Assembly: GCF_004519305.1 (NCBI RefSeq) | Contig: NZ_SOZA01000014.1 | Coordinates: 44,052 to 108,051 of the forward strand | Origin: Pseudomonas sp. RIT623 | Lineage (GTDB): Bacteria; Pseudomonadota; Gammaproteobacteria; Pseudomonadales; Pseudomonadaceae | DNA: 64,000 nt | Direction of reading: 5' to 3' | Shown: positions 20,462 through 31,469 of the stretch, one piece after another | Numbering within the stretch: position 1 is the stretch's first letter | Layout: each line of letters starts with the position of its first letter | The notes under the pieces: generated by a model | Seen by the model: the letters and a program-made list of their open reading frames with translations, nothing else | What the model was told of the DNA's origin: nothing | The model's database searches: none | Program-made: the position numbers and the translations under genes

Positions 20462-21916
20462 TCATTCGGCTGTACGCGGCAGGTACAAGGTCACCCGCAA
20501 TCCCCCTTCACGCAAGTTGACCAGGCTCACCTCGCCACCATGGCTGTGAGCGATGTTGCGCGCGATCCCCAGCCCCAACCCATAGCCCTGCTGCTGCCCG
20601 GCCAGGCGGAAGTGCGGTTCGAATACCTGTTCCAGGCGCTGTTCCGGCACCCCCGGCCCCTGGTCGTCCACCTGCAGCACGAAGCTCTCGGCGGTATCGA
20701 TGATACGCAGCTGCGCGCGCTCGCCGTACTTGATGGCGTTGTCGATCAGGTTACCGATGCAGCGGCGCAACGCCAGCGATTTGCCGGGGTACGGTGCCAA
20801 TGCCTGCCCCTCCACGGTGATGCGCCCATCGCCGAGATAAGGCTCGGCCAGCATCTCCAACACCTGGTTGAGATCGATCGGCTCGATGTTCTCGTGGATA
20901 TCGGTGTCCTTGACGCATTGCAGCGCGCCCTTGACCAGCAGCTCCAGCTCGTCGAGATCGCGGCTGAACCTGGCCTGCAGCTTTTCGTCCTCGAGCAGTT
21001 CCACGCGCAGGCGCAGGCGCGTGATCGGTGTGCGCAGGTCATGGGAAATGGCGCTGAACAGCTGGGAACGCTCGGTCAGGTAGCGGCTGATCCGCTCGCG
21101 CATGCTGTTGAACGCCCGCCCCACCTCGACCACCTCGCTGCCGCCGCCTTCGGCCACCGGGGCCACATCGGCGCCCAGCGACATTTCCCGCGCCGCCCGT
21201 GCCAGGCGCTTGAGCGGTCGGCTCTGCCAGTGCACCAGCAGGCCGATGAACAGCAGCAACAGCACGGTGGTCAGGGCAATGAAGCCGATCTGCTGACGCG
21301 GCAGGCGTTCGGCCTCGAGGCTGGTGTAGGGCTCGGGCAGCAGCGAGGCGATGTACAGCCACTCGCCCTCGCCGAGGCGGATCTGGGTCACCAGCACCGG
21401 CGGGTTGAGCGGCTCGAGGGTGAGCGAATAGTGCGCCCAGGAGCGGGGTAGCTCATCGAGTTTCAGGCCGCTGTTGAAGATGCGCAGATCGTCGGGGCTG
21501 ACGAACTCCACGGAGATCTCCATCTGCTGGCCAAGGCGCTCGTGCAGCACCTCCTGGAATACCTCGATCACTGCCTGCTTGCGCGGGGTGATCGGCAACA
21601 CCGGCATTTCCAACGGCTTGACGTTGAGCGAGACGAAGAAGCGCGTGCCGCCCATGCTGCGCAACTGGTCCAGCACCATGGGCCGGTAGGCCACCGGCAG
21701 CGAGCGGAAGTAACTGACACTGGCACTCATCGAATGCGCGAGGCTGCTGGCGCTGGCGCGCAAGCCCTGCAGCTGGCTGGCGCGCAGCTGCGCGACCCAG
21801 ATCACGCTGGACAGGCCCTGGGCCAGCAACACCACCAGCAAGGTAAGCAGCAGCATGCGCCCCAGCAGCGAGCGCGGCAGCAGGCGCCAGCGACGCTCGT
21901 CAGGCCGGGCAGACAT
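20462..21916 (-). CDS. gtrS: Glucose-responsive sensor histidine kinase
   Basis: 484 residues. Two membrane helices (about 21-43 and 210-230) flank a periplasmic sensor domain, followed by HAMP, a HisKA domain with phospho-accepting His near 292 in SAISHDLRTP, and an ATPase domain (NLIDNAIKYGE, DQGPGVP, GLGLGIARNIAHSHGG). In Pseudomonas GtrS senses 2-ketogluconate and 6-phosphogluconate and signals to GltR. ATG at 21916 overlaps the gltR stop by 17 bases, so translation is coupled. Confidence 0.92.
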   Translation of the reverse strand: MSARPDERRWRLLPRSLLGRMLLLTLLVVLLAQGLSSVIWVAQLRASQLQGLRASASSLAHSMSASVSYFRSLPVAYRPMVLDQLRSMGGTRFFVSLNVKPLEMPVLPITPRKQAVIEVFQEVLHERLGQQMEISVEFVSPDDLRIFNSGLKLDELPRSWAHYSLTLEPLNPPVLVTQIRLGEGEWLYIASLLPEPYTSLEAERLPRQQIGFIALTTVLLLLFIGLLVHWQSRPLKRLARAAREMSLGADVAPVAEGGGSEVVEVGRAFNSMRERISRYLTERSQLFSAISHDLRTPITRLRLRVELLEDEKLQARFSRDLDELELLVKGALQCVKDTDIHENIEPIDLNQVLEMLAEPYLGDGRITVEGQALAPYPGKSLALRRCIGNLIDNAIKYGERAQLRIIDTAESFVLQVDDQGPGVPEQRLEQVFEPHFRLAGQQQGYGLGLGIARNIAHSHGGEVSLVNLREGGLRVTLYLPRTAE

Positions 21917-22622
21917 TGGCCGCCAGCAGGTAGCCGCTGCCACGCACGGTGCGGATCAGCCGGGGGGGTTTTTCCGTGTCGCGCAGGCGCTGGCGCAGGC
22001 GGCTGACCGCCATGTCGACGATACGGTCCAGCGGCATCGGCTCGCGGCCCCGGGTGGCGTTGCCGATGGTGTCGCGGTCGAGGATCTGCTGCGGGTGGTC
22101 GAGAAACAGTTTGAGCAGGGCGAAGTCGGCGCCAGAGAGGATCACCTCTTCGCCGTCGCGGTGGAACAGGCGGTGGCTGATCGTGTCCAGGCGCCAGTCA
22201 TCGAAGGCCAGCACCGCACTGGCCGGCGCCGCCTGGCCGAAATCGGCACGGCGCAACAAGGCCTTGATCCGCGCCTGCAACTCACGCGGGCTGAAGGGTT
22301 TGCCGAGGTAGTCATCGGCGCCCAGCTCCAGGCCGATGACCCGGTCGGCTTCATCGGAACTGGCGGTAAGCATGATGATCGGCACCCGCGCCTGGCGCGG
22401 GTGCTGGCGAACCCAGCGACACAGGCTGAAGCCGTCTTCGTCGGGCAGCATCACGTCGAGGATCACCAGGTCGTAAGGGTTGGCGTCCAGGGCGCGGCGA
22501 AAGCCCTGGCCGTCAGGTTCGGCGTGCACCTGCAGGCCGCAGCGGGCGAGGTAGGTCTGCAGCAGTTCGCGGATGTCCTGGTCGTCGTCGACCATCAGGA
22601 TCGATTTGCCGGCAGTGGTCAC
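21900..22622 (-). CDS. gltR: GltR-type response regulator (OmpR family)
   Basis: 240 residues. Receiver domain with acidic pocket VDDDQD, phosphorylated Asp at about 56 (ILDVMLPDEDG) and KPFSPRELQARI, then an OmpR/PhoB winged helix ending RTVRGSGYLL. GTG at 22622 was chosen: AAGGA precedes it and the protein then starts at the family's normal position. Partner of GtrS; regulates glucose uptake genes such as oprB and gts. Third gene of edd-glk-gltR-gtrS. Confidence 0.93.
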   Translation of the reverse strand: MTTAGKSILMVDDDQDIRELLQTYLARCGLQVHAEPDGQGFRRALDANPYDLVILDVMLPDEDGFSLCRWVRQHPRQARVPIIMLTASSDEADRVIGLELGADDYLGKPFSPRELQARIKALLRRADFGQAAPASAVLAFDDWRLDTISHRLFHRDGEEVILSGADFALLKLFLDHPQQILDRDTIGNATRGREPMPLDRIVDMAVSRLRQRLRDTEKPPRLIRTVRGSGYLLAANVCPA

Positions 22623-22690
22623 AATGGTCAGTCCTTTTGTAAACGCAGATCTTGATGCCTGCTGTGGGGACCGCTTTGCGGCCCCGGCTA

Positions 22691-23643
22691 TTAGAGGTCC
22701 AGCGCCTGCTGCAGAGCCACCCCGGCCCCCAGCAACCCGGAAAACTCCGCCGTCACCAGCCATACCGGCACCCCGGCGAAATACCCGCTCATGCAGCCCT
22801 TGTCGGCGAAGCTCGCGGCAAAGCCGCTGCGCAGGAACAATTCGGCGAAACGGGGAATCACGCCACCGACAATGTAGACGCCACCCCGCGCCCCCAGGGT
22901 GAGCACATTGTTGCCCGCCACCCGGCCGAGAAACCGGCAGAACTGCTCGACCACCGCCAGCGCCCGTGGCTCGTTGGCCAGCGCCGCGTCGGTGATCTGC
23001 GCCGGGGTCTTGTGCGTCGGCGCAGCACCATCGAGCGCACAGATGGCCTGGTACAGGCGCACCAGCCCACCGCCACTGAGCACGGTCTCGGCACTTACAT
23101 GGCCGATCTGCCGATGGATTTCCTGGTGAATCGCCGCTTCGCGGGCATTGCCCACCGGCAGGTCGACATGCCCGCCCTCCCCCGGCAGCGCCAGCCAGTG
23201 CTCACCGTGGCGCAGCAGGCTGCCCACGCCGAGGCCGGTACCGGGGCCGATCACCAGCGCCGGGCGCGATGGATCGGGCTGGCCTGCGCAGACTTCACGA
23301 AATTCGCCTGCGCGCAGGCGGGTCATGCCCAGCGCCATCGCGGAAAAATCGTTGATCAGCAACAGGCGATCGACCTGCAGTGCCTGGCAGAACGCGCTGC
23401 GGCTCAGGCGCCAGTGGTTGTTGGTAAAGCGGAATTCGTCGCCGTCCACGGGGCCTGCCACCGCCAGGCACACCGCCGCCAGGCCGCCACGGGCGATACC
23501 CTGGTCGGCCAGGTAGGCCTCGATGGCCTGTTCGGGGCAGGTGTAGTCGGCGGTGGCCAGCACCTGGACCGCCTGCAGTTCATTGTCGCGCCACACGGCG
23601 AAACGCGCGTTGGTGCCGCCGATGTCGCCGACCAGCAAGGCCT

Positions 23644-23647
<4 letters not shown>
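22691..23647 (-). CDS. glk: Glucokinase
   Basis: 318 residues. Phosphorylates cytoplasmic glucose with ATP to glucose-6-phosphate. Bacterial Glk (ROK-like, ASKHA fold) motifs: [13 protein letters not shown] phosphate-binding loop, [25 protein letters not shown] with catalytic Asp, [12 protein letters not shown], and [11 protein letters not shown]. The start overlaps the edd stop as ATGA (4 bases). A REP-like remnant (GGGGACCGCTTTGCGGCCCC) follows at about 22665-22684. Confidence 0.96.
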
Positions 23648-25470
<1,823 letters not shown>

Positions 25471-25592
25471 GTACTGGACTCCAGGCTAACTGTGGGGCGG
25501 CTTACTGGGGCATTTTCCCTCCAAACGATTGCGACCTAGTCTCTAGGAAAAGGCGCCAGCACCGCTCGAGAAGGAGACAACCCAACCACTCG

Positions 25593-25608
25593 TTGTATGT
25601 TTAAACAA
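25593..25608. promoter_or_regulatory. HexR operator, edd-proximal
   Basis: TTGT-N8-ACAA (TTGTATGTTTAAACAA), an exact match to the P. putida HexR consensus TTGT-N7/8-ACAA and itself largely palindromic. It lies 123 bases upstream of edd. Confidence 0.75.
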
Positions 25609-25628
25609 AATACTGCCAGCAAAAAGGC

Positions 25629-25670
25629 TTGTTTTCTATCTCTCGGTGAATAATCTTGTAATTCCAACAA
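25629..25670 (+). promoter_or_regulatory. gap-1 promoter with overlapping HexR operator
   Basis: -35 TTGTTT (25629-25634), 16-base spacer, -10 TAATCT (25651-25656). TTGT-N7-ACAA (25656-25670) matches the HexR consensus and covers the expected start near 25663, an ideal repressor position. The KDPG-responsive repressor HexR is encoded 14 kb away in this window. Confidence 0.65.
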
Positions 25671-25735
25671 CAAAACCGTTTCAGTGAAGCTGTCCTTTGT
25701 GCCACAGGCTTCACCCGACTGCCAGAGGTAATACC

Positions 25736-26737
25736 ATGACCCTACGCATCGCCATCAACGGATTCGGCCGCATCGGACGCAACGTCCTGCGCGCACTGTA
25801 CACGCAGGGCTACCGCCAGGACCTGCAGGTCGTCGCCATCAACGACCTGGGCGACAGCGCGATGAACGCCCACCTGCTCAAGTACGACAGCGTCCACGGC
25901 ACCTTCGACGCCGCTGTCGAGGCCGACCACGAAAGCCTCACCGTCAATGGCGACCGCATCGCCGTCAGCGCCATCCGCAACCCTGCCGAGCTGCCCTGGA
26001 AAACCTTGGCCATCGACGTGGTGTTCGAATGCACCGGGCTGTTCACCGAACGCGCCAAGGCCGCCGCGCACCTGAGCGCCGGGGCCGGCAAGGTGATCGT
26101 CAGCGCCCCGGCCAAGGGGGTCGACGCCACCGTGGTCTACGGGGTCAACCACGATGTGCTGCGCGCCTCGCACCAGATCATCTCCAACGCCTCGTGCACC
26201 ACCAACTGCCTGGCGCCGATCGCCCAGGTGCTGCACCGCGAGTTCGGCATCGAGCAGGGGCTGATGACCACCATCCACGCCTACACCAACGACCAGGTGC
26301 TCACCGACGTCTACCACGGCGACCCCTACCGCGCCCGCTCGGCCACCCAATCGATGATCCCGAGCAAGACCGGCGCCGCCGAGGCCGTCGGCCTGGTATT
26401 GCCGGAACTGGCCGGCAAGCTCACCGGCATGGCCGTACGGGTGCCAGTGATCAACGTGTCGCTGGTCGACCTCACCGTCAACCTGCAACGCGAAACCAGC
26501 GCCGAGGAAGTCAACCAGCTGTTCCTCGAGGCCAGCCGCCATTCGCGGGTGCTGGGCTATAACACCCTGCCGCTGGTCTCGTGCGACTTCAACCACAACC
26601 CGCTATCGTCGATCTTCGACGCCAACCATACCCGCGCCAACGGGCGCATGCTCAAGGTGCTGGCCTGGTACGACAACGAATGGGGCTTCTCCAACCGCAT
26701 GCTCGACAACTGCCTGGCGCTGTTCAACGCCAGGTGA
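25736..26737 (+). CDS. gap: Glyceraldehyde-3-phosphate dehydrogenase
   Basis: 333 residues. Oxidises and phosphorylates the triose phosphate released by Eda. NAD-binding [10 protein letters not shown] at the N-terminus and active-site [12 protein letters not shown] with catalytic Cys near 154. ATG at 25736 has AGAGG upstream; the frame continues 13 codons further but without a start signal. Divergent from edd with shared HexR control. Equivalent to gap-1 of P. putida. Confidence 0.96.
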   Translation: MTLRIAINGFGRIGRNVLRALYTQGYRQDLQVVAINDLGDSAMNAHLLKYDSVHGTFDAAVEADHESLTVNGDRIAVSAIRNPAELPWKTLAIDVVFECTGLFTERAKAAAHLSAGAGKVIVSAPAKGVDATVVYGVNHDVLRASHQIISNASCTTNCLAPIAQVLHREFGIEQGLMTTIHAYTNDQVLTDVYHGDPYRARSATQSMIPSKTGAAEAVGLVLPELAGKLTGMAVRVPVINVSLVDLTVNLQRETSAEEVNQLFLEASRHSRVLGYNTLPLVSCDFNHNPLSSIFDANHTRANGRMLKVLAWYDNEWGFSNRMLDNCLALFNAR

Positions 26738-26750
26738 ATGCTTGCGTGTC

Positions 26751-26872
26751 CCCTGAAGGAGCGGCCTTGTGCCGCGAAAGGGCCGCAAAGCGGCCCCGGC
26801 AATAAAAGCTGCGTAGCTGAAATCCTGGGGCTGCTATGCAGCCCTGTCGCGGCACAAGGCCGCTCCTACAGG
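26751..26872. repeat. REP pair after gap
   Basis: GGAGCGGCCTTGTGCCGCGA at 26758 and the complementary element ending at 26872, with TAAAAGCTGCGTAGCTGAAA in the centre. It lies between gap and the iron-regulated sigma gene. The left outer arm is mutated (CCTGAAGG instead of CCTGTAGG). Confidence 0.88.
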
Positions 26873-26935
26873 GATCGCGTTGGTTGCAATATTTACCTGC
26901 TCGTGACATTTCCACGCTTGACCCGAGGCATGGAT

Positions 26936-26954
26936 GATAAGCATTATCATTCAC
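26936..26954 (+). promoter_or_regulatory. Fur box upstream of ECF sigma gene
   Basis: GATAAGCATTATCATTCAC matches the 19-bp Fur consensus GATAATGATAATCATTATC at 14 positions. It lies 23 bases before the GTG start of the sigma factor, so Fe-Fur would repress the whole heme-uptake cascade. Confidence 0.8.
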
Positions 26955-26976
26955 CCCACAGCGGCCAGGTTTCCCC

Positions 26977-27489
26977 GTGAGTCAGTCCCGGTTCAACTCA
27001 GTTTTCCTCGTCCAGCGCCTCAGCCTGCTGCGTACCTTGCAGCGCATGGTGGGCAACCCCAGTACGGCCGAGGACCTGCTGCAGGAAACCTACCTGCGGG
27101 TGACCCGCGCCTTGGGCGAGCGCCCCATCGAGCACCTCGAGCCGTTCGTCTTCCAGACCGCGCGCAACCTCGCGCTGGACCACCTGCGCGCACGCCGGGT
27201 GCAGGCCCGCACCCTGGTCGACGACGTGCCCGACCAGGTGCTGCACAACATCGCCGCCCCCGTGGGCAGCAGCGAGGACGCCGCCCACGCCGAGCAATTG
27301 CTCAAGCACCTGAGCGTGAGCCTGGGCCAGCTCAGCCAACGCCAGCAACGCATCTTCATCCTCAGCCGCCTGCATGGCGCCAGCTACCTGGAAATTGCCG
27401 AGCAGTTGCAGGTTTCGGCCAGTACGGTGCAGAAGGAACTGAAACTGATCATGGCCATCTGCATGGGCGTGGCCGACCGTCACCAGTGA
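26977..27489 (+). CDS. ECF sigma factor (FecI-like), heme-uptake cluster
   Basis: 170 residues. Sigma region 2 (GNPSTAEDLLQETYLRVTRAL and FVFQTARNLALDHLRARR) and region 4 helix-turn-helix (LSQRQQRIFILSRLHGASYLEIAEQLQVSASTVQKEL) are clear. GTG at 26977 starts at the expected place. With the downstream FecR and TonB transducer it forms a cell-surface signalling system, analogous to HasI/HxuI of P. aeruginosa, and probably directs transcription of the receptor gene. Which named ortholog it is cannot be settled here. Confidence 0.93.
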   Translation: MSQSRFNSVFLVQRLSLLRTLQRMVGNPSTAEDLLQETYLRVTRALGERPIEHLEPFVFQTARNLALDHLRARRVQARTLVDDVPDQVLHNIAAPVGSSEDAAHAEQLLKHLSVSLGQLSQRQQRIFILSRLHGASYLEIAEQLQVSASTVQKELKLIMAICMGVADRHQ

Positions 27490-27582
27490 TGCGACCGCTC
27501 GCCGCTGACGTGCGCAAAGCTCTTGCCATGCGCCAGGCCTGCGCAGATCATGCGCAAAAAACGCACCCCGCAAGGATCCCCC

Positions 27583-28545
27583 GTGACCGACCCGTCCCCG
27601 CCTCGCCCGACAGCCGCCGCGCCCGACGCTCGCGCCCGTGCCCGCGAAGAAGCGCTGGACTGGTTGATCCGCCTGCAATGTGCCGAACCCGACGACACCC
27701 AAGCCTTCGAGCAGTGGCTCGGCGCCAATGCCGAAAACGCCGAAGCCTATGTCGAGGCCGAAGCGCTATGGAACGGCGCTGCGTTGCGCCAGGCCGCCGG
27801 CCAGTTGCACCAGCAGCGCAAGCGTTCGCTGGGCGGGCGCCTGCGCAGCCACTGGAAACCGCTGGCCAGCGCCGCCGTGCTGCTGGTCGGGCTGTTCACC
27901 TTCGGCAACCTGCCAGTGCGCTTGCAGGCCGACCACCTGACCGTGGTCGGCGAACGCCAGCGCCTGCAACTGGACGATGGCGCCCAGGTGTTGCTCAACA
28001 CCAACTCGGCCTTCGCCAGCGATGTGCGCGATGGCCGCCAGGTCGCCCGGCTGTTGCAAGGCGAGGCGTATTTCCAGGTGCCGGCCAGCAGCCAGCCAGC
28101 GCTTGAGGTGCAGGCCGGGCCGTTGCGCGCCAGCGTGCGCGACACCGATTTCGCCGTGCGCTACCTCGACGGCGAGGCCCAGGTACGCGTGCAGCGCGGC
28201 GATGTCGACCTGCAAGGCGCAAGCGACCAGCGCATCCGCCTGCGCGCCGGCGACAGCATTAGCGTCGGCCCCCAGGGTTTCAGCCAGCCCCAGCGTCCCG
28301 ACCTGCACAAGGACCTGGCCTGGGTCGAGGGCCGCCTGGTATTCGAGAACTGCCCGCTGAGCCAGGTGCTCGCCGAGGTACGCCGCTACTACCCCGGCTG
28401 GATCATCAGCCGCAACGCGCACCTGGAGCAGGTCGCGGTCACCGGCAACTACCGCCTCGACCAGCCGCTGGAAACCCTGCGTGCCCTCGCCCACATCACT
28501 TCGGCACAGCTGCACGAATACCCGGCACTGGTCATTCTCAACTGA
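27583..28545 (+). CDS. FecR-family anti-sigma factor
   Basis: 320 residues. N-terminal cytoplasmic anti-sigma domain (DUF4880-like, EEALDWLIRLQCAEPDDTQAFEQWL), one membrane helix at about residues 92-112 (LASAAVLLVGLFTFGNLPV), then the periplasmic FecR domain and a C-terminal STN-like segment (LAEVRRYYPGWIIS). GTG at 27583 has AAGGA 6 bases upstream; an ATG at 27550 is the alternative. Receives the heme signal from the receptor and controls the sigma factor upstream. Confidence 0.92.
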   Translation: MTDPSPPRPTAAAPDARARAREEALDWLIRLQCAEPDDTQAFEQWLGANAENAEAYVEAEALWNGAALRQAAGQLHQQRKRSLGGRLRSHWKPLASAAVLLVGLFTFGNLPVRLQADHLTVVGERQRLQLDDGAQVLLNTNSAFASDVRDGRQVARLLQGEAYFQVPASSQPALEVQAGPLRASVRDTDFAVRYLDGEAQVRVQRGDVDLQGASDQRIRLRAGDSISVGPQGFSQPQRPDLHKDLAWVEGRLVFENCPLSQVLAEVRRYYPGWIISRNAHLEQVAVTGNYRLDQPLETLRALAHITSAQLHEYPALVILN

Positions 28546-28607
28546 CGCAAAAGTTTTTTTACGCGATCGCCTGCCCTGGCCCGTCTCGTTATAGCCAATA
28601 CGATTGA

Positions 28608-28627
28608 TTCTCGTTCGAAAACGAGAA
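28608..28627 (+). promoter_or_regulatory. Perfect 8-bp inverted repeat upstream of the TonB receptor
   Basis: TTCTCGTT-CGAA-AACGAGAA lies 43 bases before the receptor ATG, in the gap where the ECF-dependent promoter should be. No T-run follows, so a DNA-binding site is more likely than a terminator. The binding protein is unknown. Confidence 0.5.
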
Positions 28628-28670
28628 CAGCCACTGCCTATAACACTTCGCGCGACAGGGAGCGCTCTCG

Positions 28671-31280
28671 ATGCCCACAGGTCAAACACGCCCGTCCTCT
28701 TCTTCCCGCCGCCGCGGGCAATTGTCCCTGTTGACCCTGGCCTTGCTCGCCAGCGGCGCCTGCAGCCTGCCGGCCCTGGCCGTGGAGCCGGCCCAGGCCA
28801 GCAGCCCGCGCATGGGCGACTACCGCTTCGCCATCGGCCAGCAGCCGCTGGTCGAAGCGATCAATGCCTTCAGCAAGGTCACCGGCTGGCAGGTGGGCTT
28901 CAGCGCCGAGCTAGCCGACGGCATAGCCTCGCCCGGCGTACAGGGCGCACTGGCGCCGGAAGCGGCGTTGCAGCGCCTGTTGCGCGGCACCGGCCTGGGC
29001 TATCGGAAGATCGGCAACGCCAATGTGGTGCTCGAACGCCAGGCGGCGAGCAACGTCATCGCCCTGCAGCAGGTAACTGTCAGCGCCACCCGCAGCGCCC
29101 AGGACGTCAGCCAGGTGCCAAGCAGCGTCAGCGTGCAGACCCGCGAGCAACTGGACCGGCAGAACGTCAACGACATCAAGCAACTGGTGCGCTACGAGCC
29201 CGGCGTGTCGGTATCCGGCACCGGCCAGCGTAGCGGCTTGAACGGTTACAACATCCGTGGCATCGACGGCGACCGGGTGCTGACCCAGGTTGACGGCGTG
29301 TCGGTACCCGACAGCTTCTTCTACGGGCCCTATGCCCAGACCCAGCGCAACTACGTCGACCCCGAGATCGTCAAGCGCGTGGAGATCCTGCGTGGTCCGG
29401 CTTCGGTCCTGTACGGCAGCAATGCCATCGGCGGCGCGGTCAGCTACTTCACCCTCGACCCTGAGGACATCATCAAACCCGGCAAGGATGTTGGCGCGCG
29501 CTTGAAAACCGGCTACAGCTCGGCCGACGAAAGCTGGCTCACGTCGGCCACCGTCGCAGGCCGCCACGGTGATTTCGACGGCTTGCTGCACCTGAGCCAG
29601 CGCAACGGCCACGAGACCGACGCCTATGGTGAGCACGGCGGTACCGGCCTTGCCCGCAGCGAGGCCAACCCCGAGGATGTCCGCACCACCAACGTCCTGG
29701 CCAAGATGGGTTGGAACTACGCCGATGACGCGCGCCTGGGGCTGACGTACGAGCGCTACAAGGACGACCGCGACCAGAACGTCCTGAGCGCCGTTGGCGG
29801 GCCGTTCGTTCCCGGTTTCCCGGCGATGAACGCCTACCGTGCACGCCAGGGCAACGATACCGTCACCCGTGAGCGCTTCGGCATCAATCATGAGTTCGGG
29901 CTGGACAGCCTGCTGGCCGACAACATGAAGTGGAGCCTGAACTACCAGATCGCCAAGACCGACCAAACTACCGACGAACTCTACTTCGCTCGCGGCCGCC
30001 AGGTCGCCCGGGATCGCCAGACCACCTACAAGGACCGCCAGTGGGTGCTCGACGCGCAACTGGACAAAGCCTTCAGCATCGGCGCGACCGATCACCTGCT
30101 GACCTACGGCACTACCCTCAAGCACGAGAAGATCACCGGTTCGCGCAGCGGCACCGGTACCTGCCTGAATGTCGGCGGATCATGCCGCGCGATCGGCCAG
30201 GTCAGCGCGGACGACACCCAGGCGCGCGTGAGCGACTTCCCGGACCCGACCGTCGATACCTATAGCCTGTTCGCCCAGGACGAAATCCGCTGGAACCAGT
30301 GGACCTTCCTGCCCGGCCTTCGCTACGACTACACCCGGCTCGACCCGCGCATGACCGACGCCTACCTGCTGGGGCTGCAGAACGGCGCTAGCGCGCCAGC
30401 GAACCGCGTGGATGATTCCGAGAAGAAGTGGCACCGCGTCTCGCCCAAGCTTGGCGTCACCTACGCCTTCGATGACCACTACACCTGGTACGGCCAATAC
30501 GCCGAAGGTTTCCGCACGCCGACCGCCAAAGCCTTGTATGGACGCTTCGAGAACCTCGCCGGCGGCTACGTGGTCGAGCCCAACTCGAACCTGGAGCCGG
30601 AAAAAAGCAAAAGCTACGAAACCGGCCTGCGCGGTAACTTCGACGCCGGCAACTTCGACGTGGCGGTCTTCTACAACAAGTACCGCGACTTCATCAACGA
30701 AGATGCCGTGCAGTCCTCCAACCTGGGCTCGACCTTCCAGGCCAACAACATCAAGCACGCCACCATCAAGGGCGCGGAGATCAAAGGCCGCCTGAACCTG
30801 GACCGATTCGGCGCCCCCCAAGGCCTGTACTCGATCGCCTCGGTGGCCTACGCCTACGGCCGTAACGACGATACCGGCCAGCCGCTGAACAGCGTCAATC
30901 CGCTGACCGGGGTGTTCGGCCTAGGCTACGAACAGGTGGACTACGGCACCCAACTGAACTGGACAGTGGTCAAGCGCAAGAACCGCGTGGACGACACTCA
31001 GTTCTTCGCCCCCGATGGCTCCAGCTCCGAGTTCCGCACCCCAGGCTATGGCGTGCTCGACCTGACCGGGTTCTATCGGATCAGCGACGACCTGACCATC
31101 AACGGCGGCTTGTACAACCTGACCGACAAGAAGTACTGGCAATGGGACGACGTACGCAAGTACGCGAGCGTCGGCAACAACACGGGAGTAAGCGAGGCCG
31201 CGGTCACCCAACCGGCCAACCTCGATCGCCTGACCGCGCCTGGCCGCAACTTCGCCATCAACCTGGTGTGGGATATCTGA
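28671..31280 (+). CDS. TonB-dependent heme/hemoglobin receptor and transducer
   Basis: 869 residues. Signal peptide ending near residue 38 (LPALAVEPAQA). N-terminal STN signalling domain (about 50-122, YRFAIGQQPLVEAINAFSKVTG), which marks transducers that signal to FecR. Plug domain (about 130-260: QQVTVSATRSAQDVSQVPSS, VEILRGPASVLYGS) and a 22-strand barrel ending in NLVWDI. FRTPTAKALYG and NSNL resemble the FRAP/NPNL region of heme receptors. Heme specificity is also supported by the adjacent heme oxygenase gene. Start ATG has GGGAG upstream. Confidence 0.92.
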   Translation: MPTGQTRPSSSSRRRGQLSLLTLALLASGACSLPALAVEPAQASSPRMGDYRFAIGQQPLVEAINAFSKVTGWQVGFSAELADGIASPGVQGALAPEAALQRLLRGTGLGYRKIGNANVVLERQAASNVIALQQVTVSATRSAQDVSQVPSSVSVQTREQLDRQNVNDIKQLVRYEPGVSVSGTGQRSGLNGYNIRGIDGDRVLTQVDGVSVPDSFFYGPYAQTQRNYVDPEIVKRVEILRGPASVLYGSNAIGGAVSYFTLDPEDIIKPGKDVGARLKTGYSSADESWLTSATVAGRHGDFDGLLHLSQRNGHETDAYGEHGGTGLARSEANPEDVRTTNVLAKMGWNYADDARLGLTYERYKDDRDQNVLSAVGGPFVPGFPAMNAYRARQGNDTVTRERFGINHEFGLDSLLADNMKWSLNYQIAKTDQTTDELYFARGRQVARDRQTTYKDRQWVLDAQLDKAFSIGATDHLLTYGTTLKHEKITGSRSGTGTCLNVGGSCRAIGQVSADDTQARVSDFPDPTVDTYSLFAQDEIRWNQWTFLPGLRYDYTRLDPRMTDAYLLGLQNGASAPANRVDDSEKKWHRVSPKLGVTYAFDDHYTWYGQYAEGFRTPTAKALYGRFENLAGGYVVEPNSNLEPEKSKSYETGLRGNFDAGNFDVAVFYNKYRDFINEDAVQSSNLGSTFQANNIKHATIKGAEIKGRLNLDRFGAPQGLYSIASVAYAYGRNDDTGQPLNSVNPLTGVFGLGYEQVDYGTQLNWTVVKRKNRVDDTQFFAPDGSSSEFRTPGYGVLDLTGFYRISDDLTINGGLYNLTDKKYWQWDDVRKYASVGNNTGVSEAAVTQPANLDRLTAPGRNFAINLVWDI

Positions 31281-31295
31281 CCGATTGAGTTCGTC

Positions 31296-31360
31296 GTCGC
31301 GGGGCAAGCCCGCTCCCTCGGCCCTCGGGCCACCTGTGGGAGCAGGCTTGCTGCGCGCTG
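31296..31360. repeat. Diverged REP pair after the TonB receptor
   Basis: GCGGGGCAAGCCCGCTCCC (from about 31299) and TGTGGGAGCAGGCTTGCTGC are opposed elements of a different subtype (GGGGCAAGCCCGCTCC) from the dominant class here. Confidence 0.6.
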
Positions 31361-31373
31361 CGCCAAACCCGGT

Positions 31374-31392
31374 GAGAATGATTTCACTTCGC
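31374..31392 (+). promoter_or_regulatory. Possible Fur box upstream of hemO
   Basis: GAGAATGATTTCACTTCGC matches the Fur consensus at 11 of 19 positions, with a strong left half. It lies 78 bases before hemO; heme oxygenase genes are commonly Fur-controlled. Confidence 0.4.
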
Positions 31393-31469
31393 AGGTGAGG
31401 TTTTTTTACTGTTCCGCGTCTTCTCTTTCGTCTTGTCACTAGACAGCCCCATTTTCCAAGGATGCCCCC

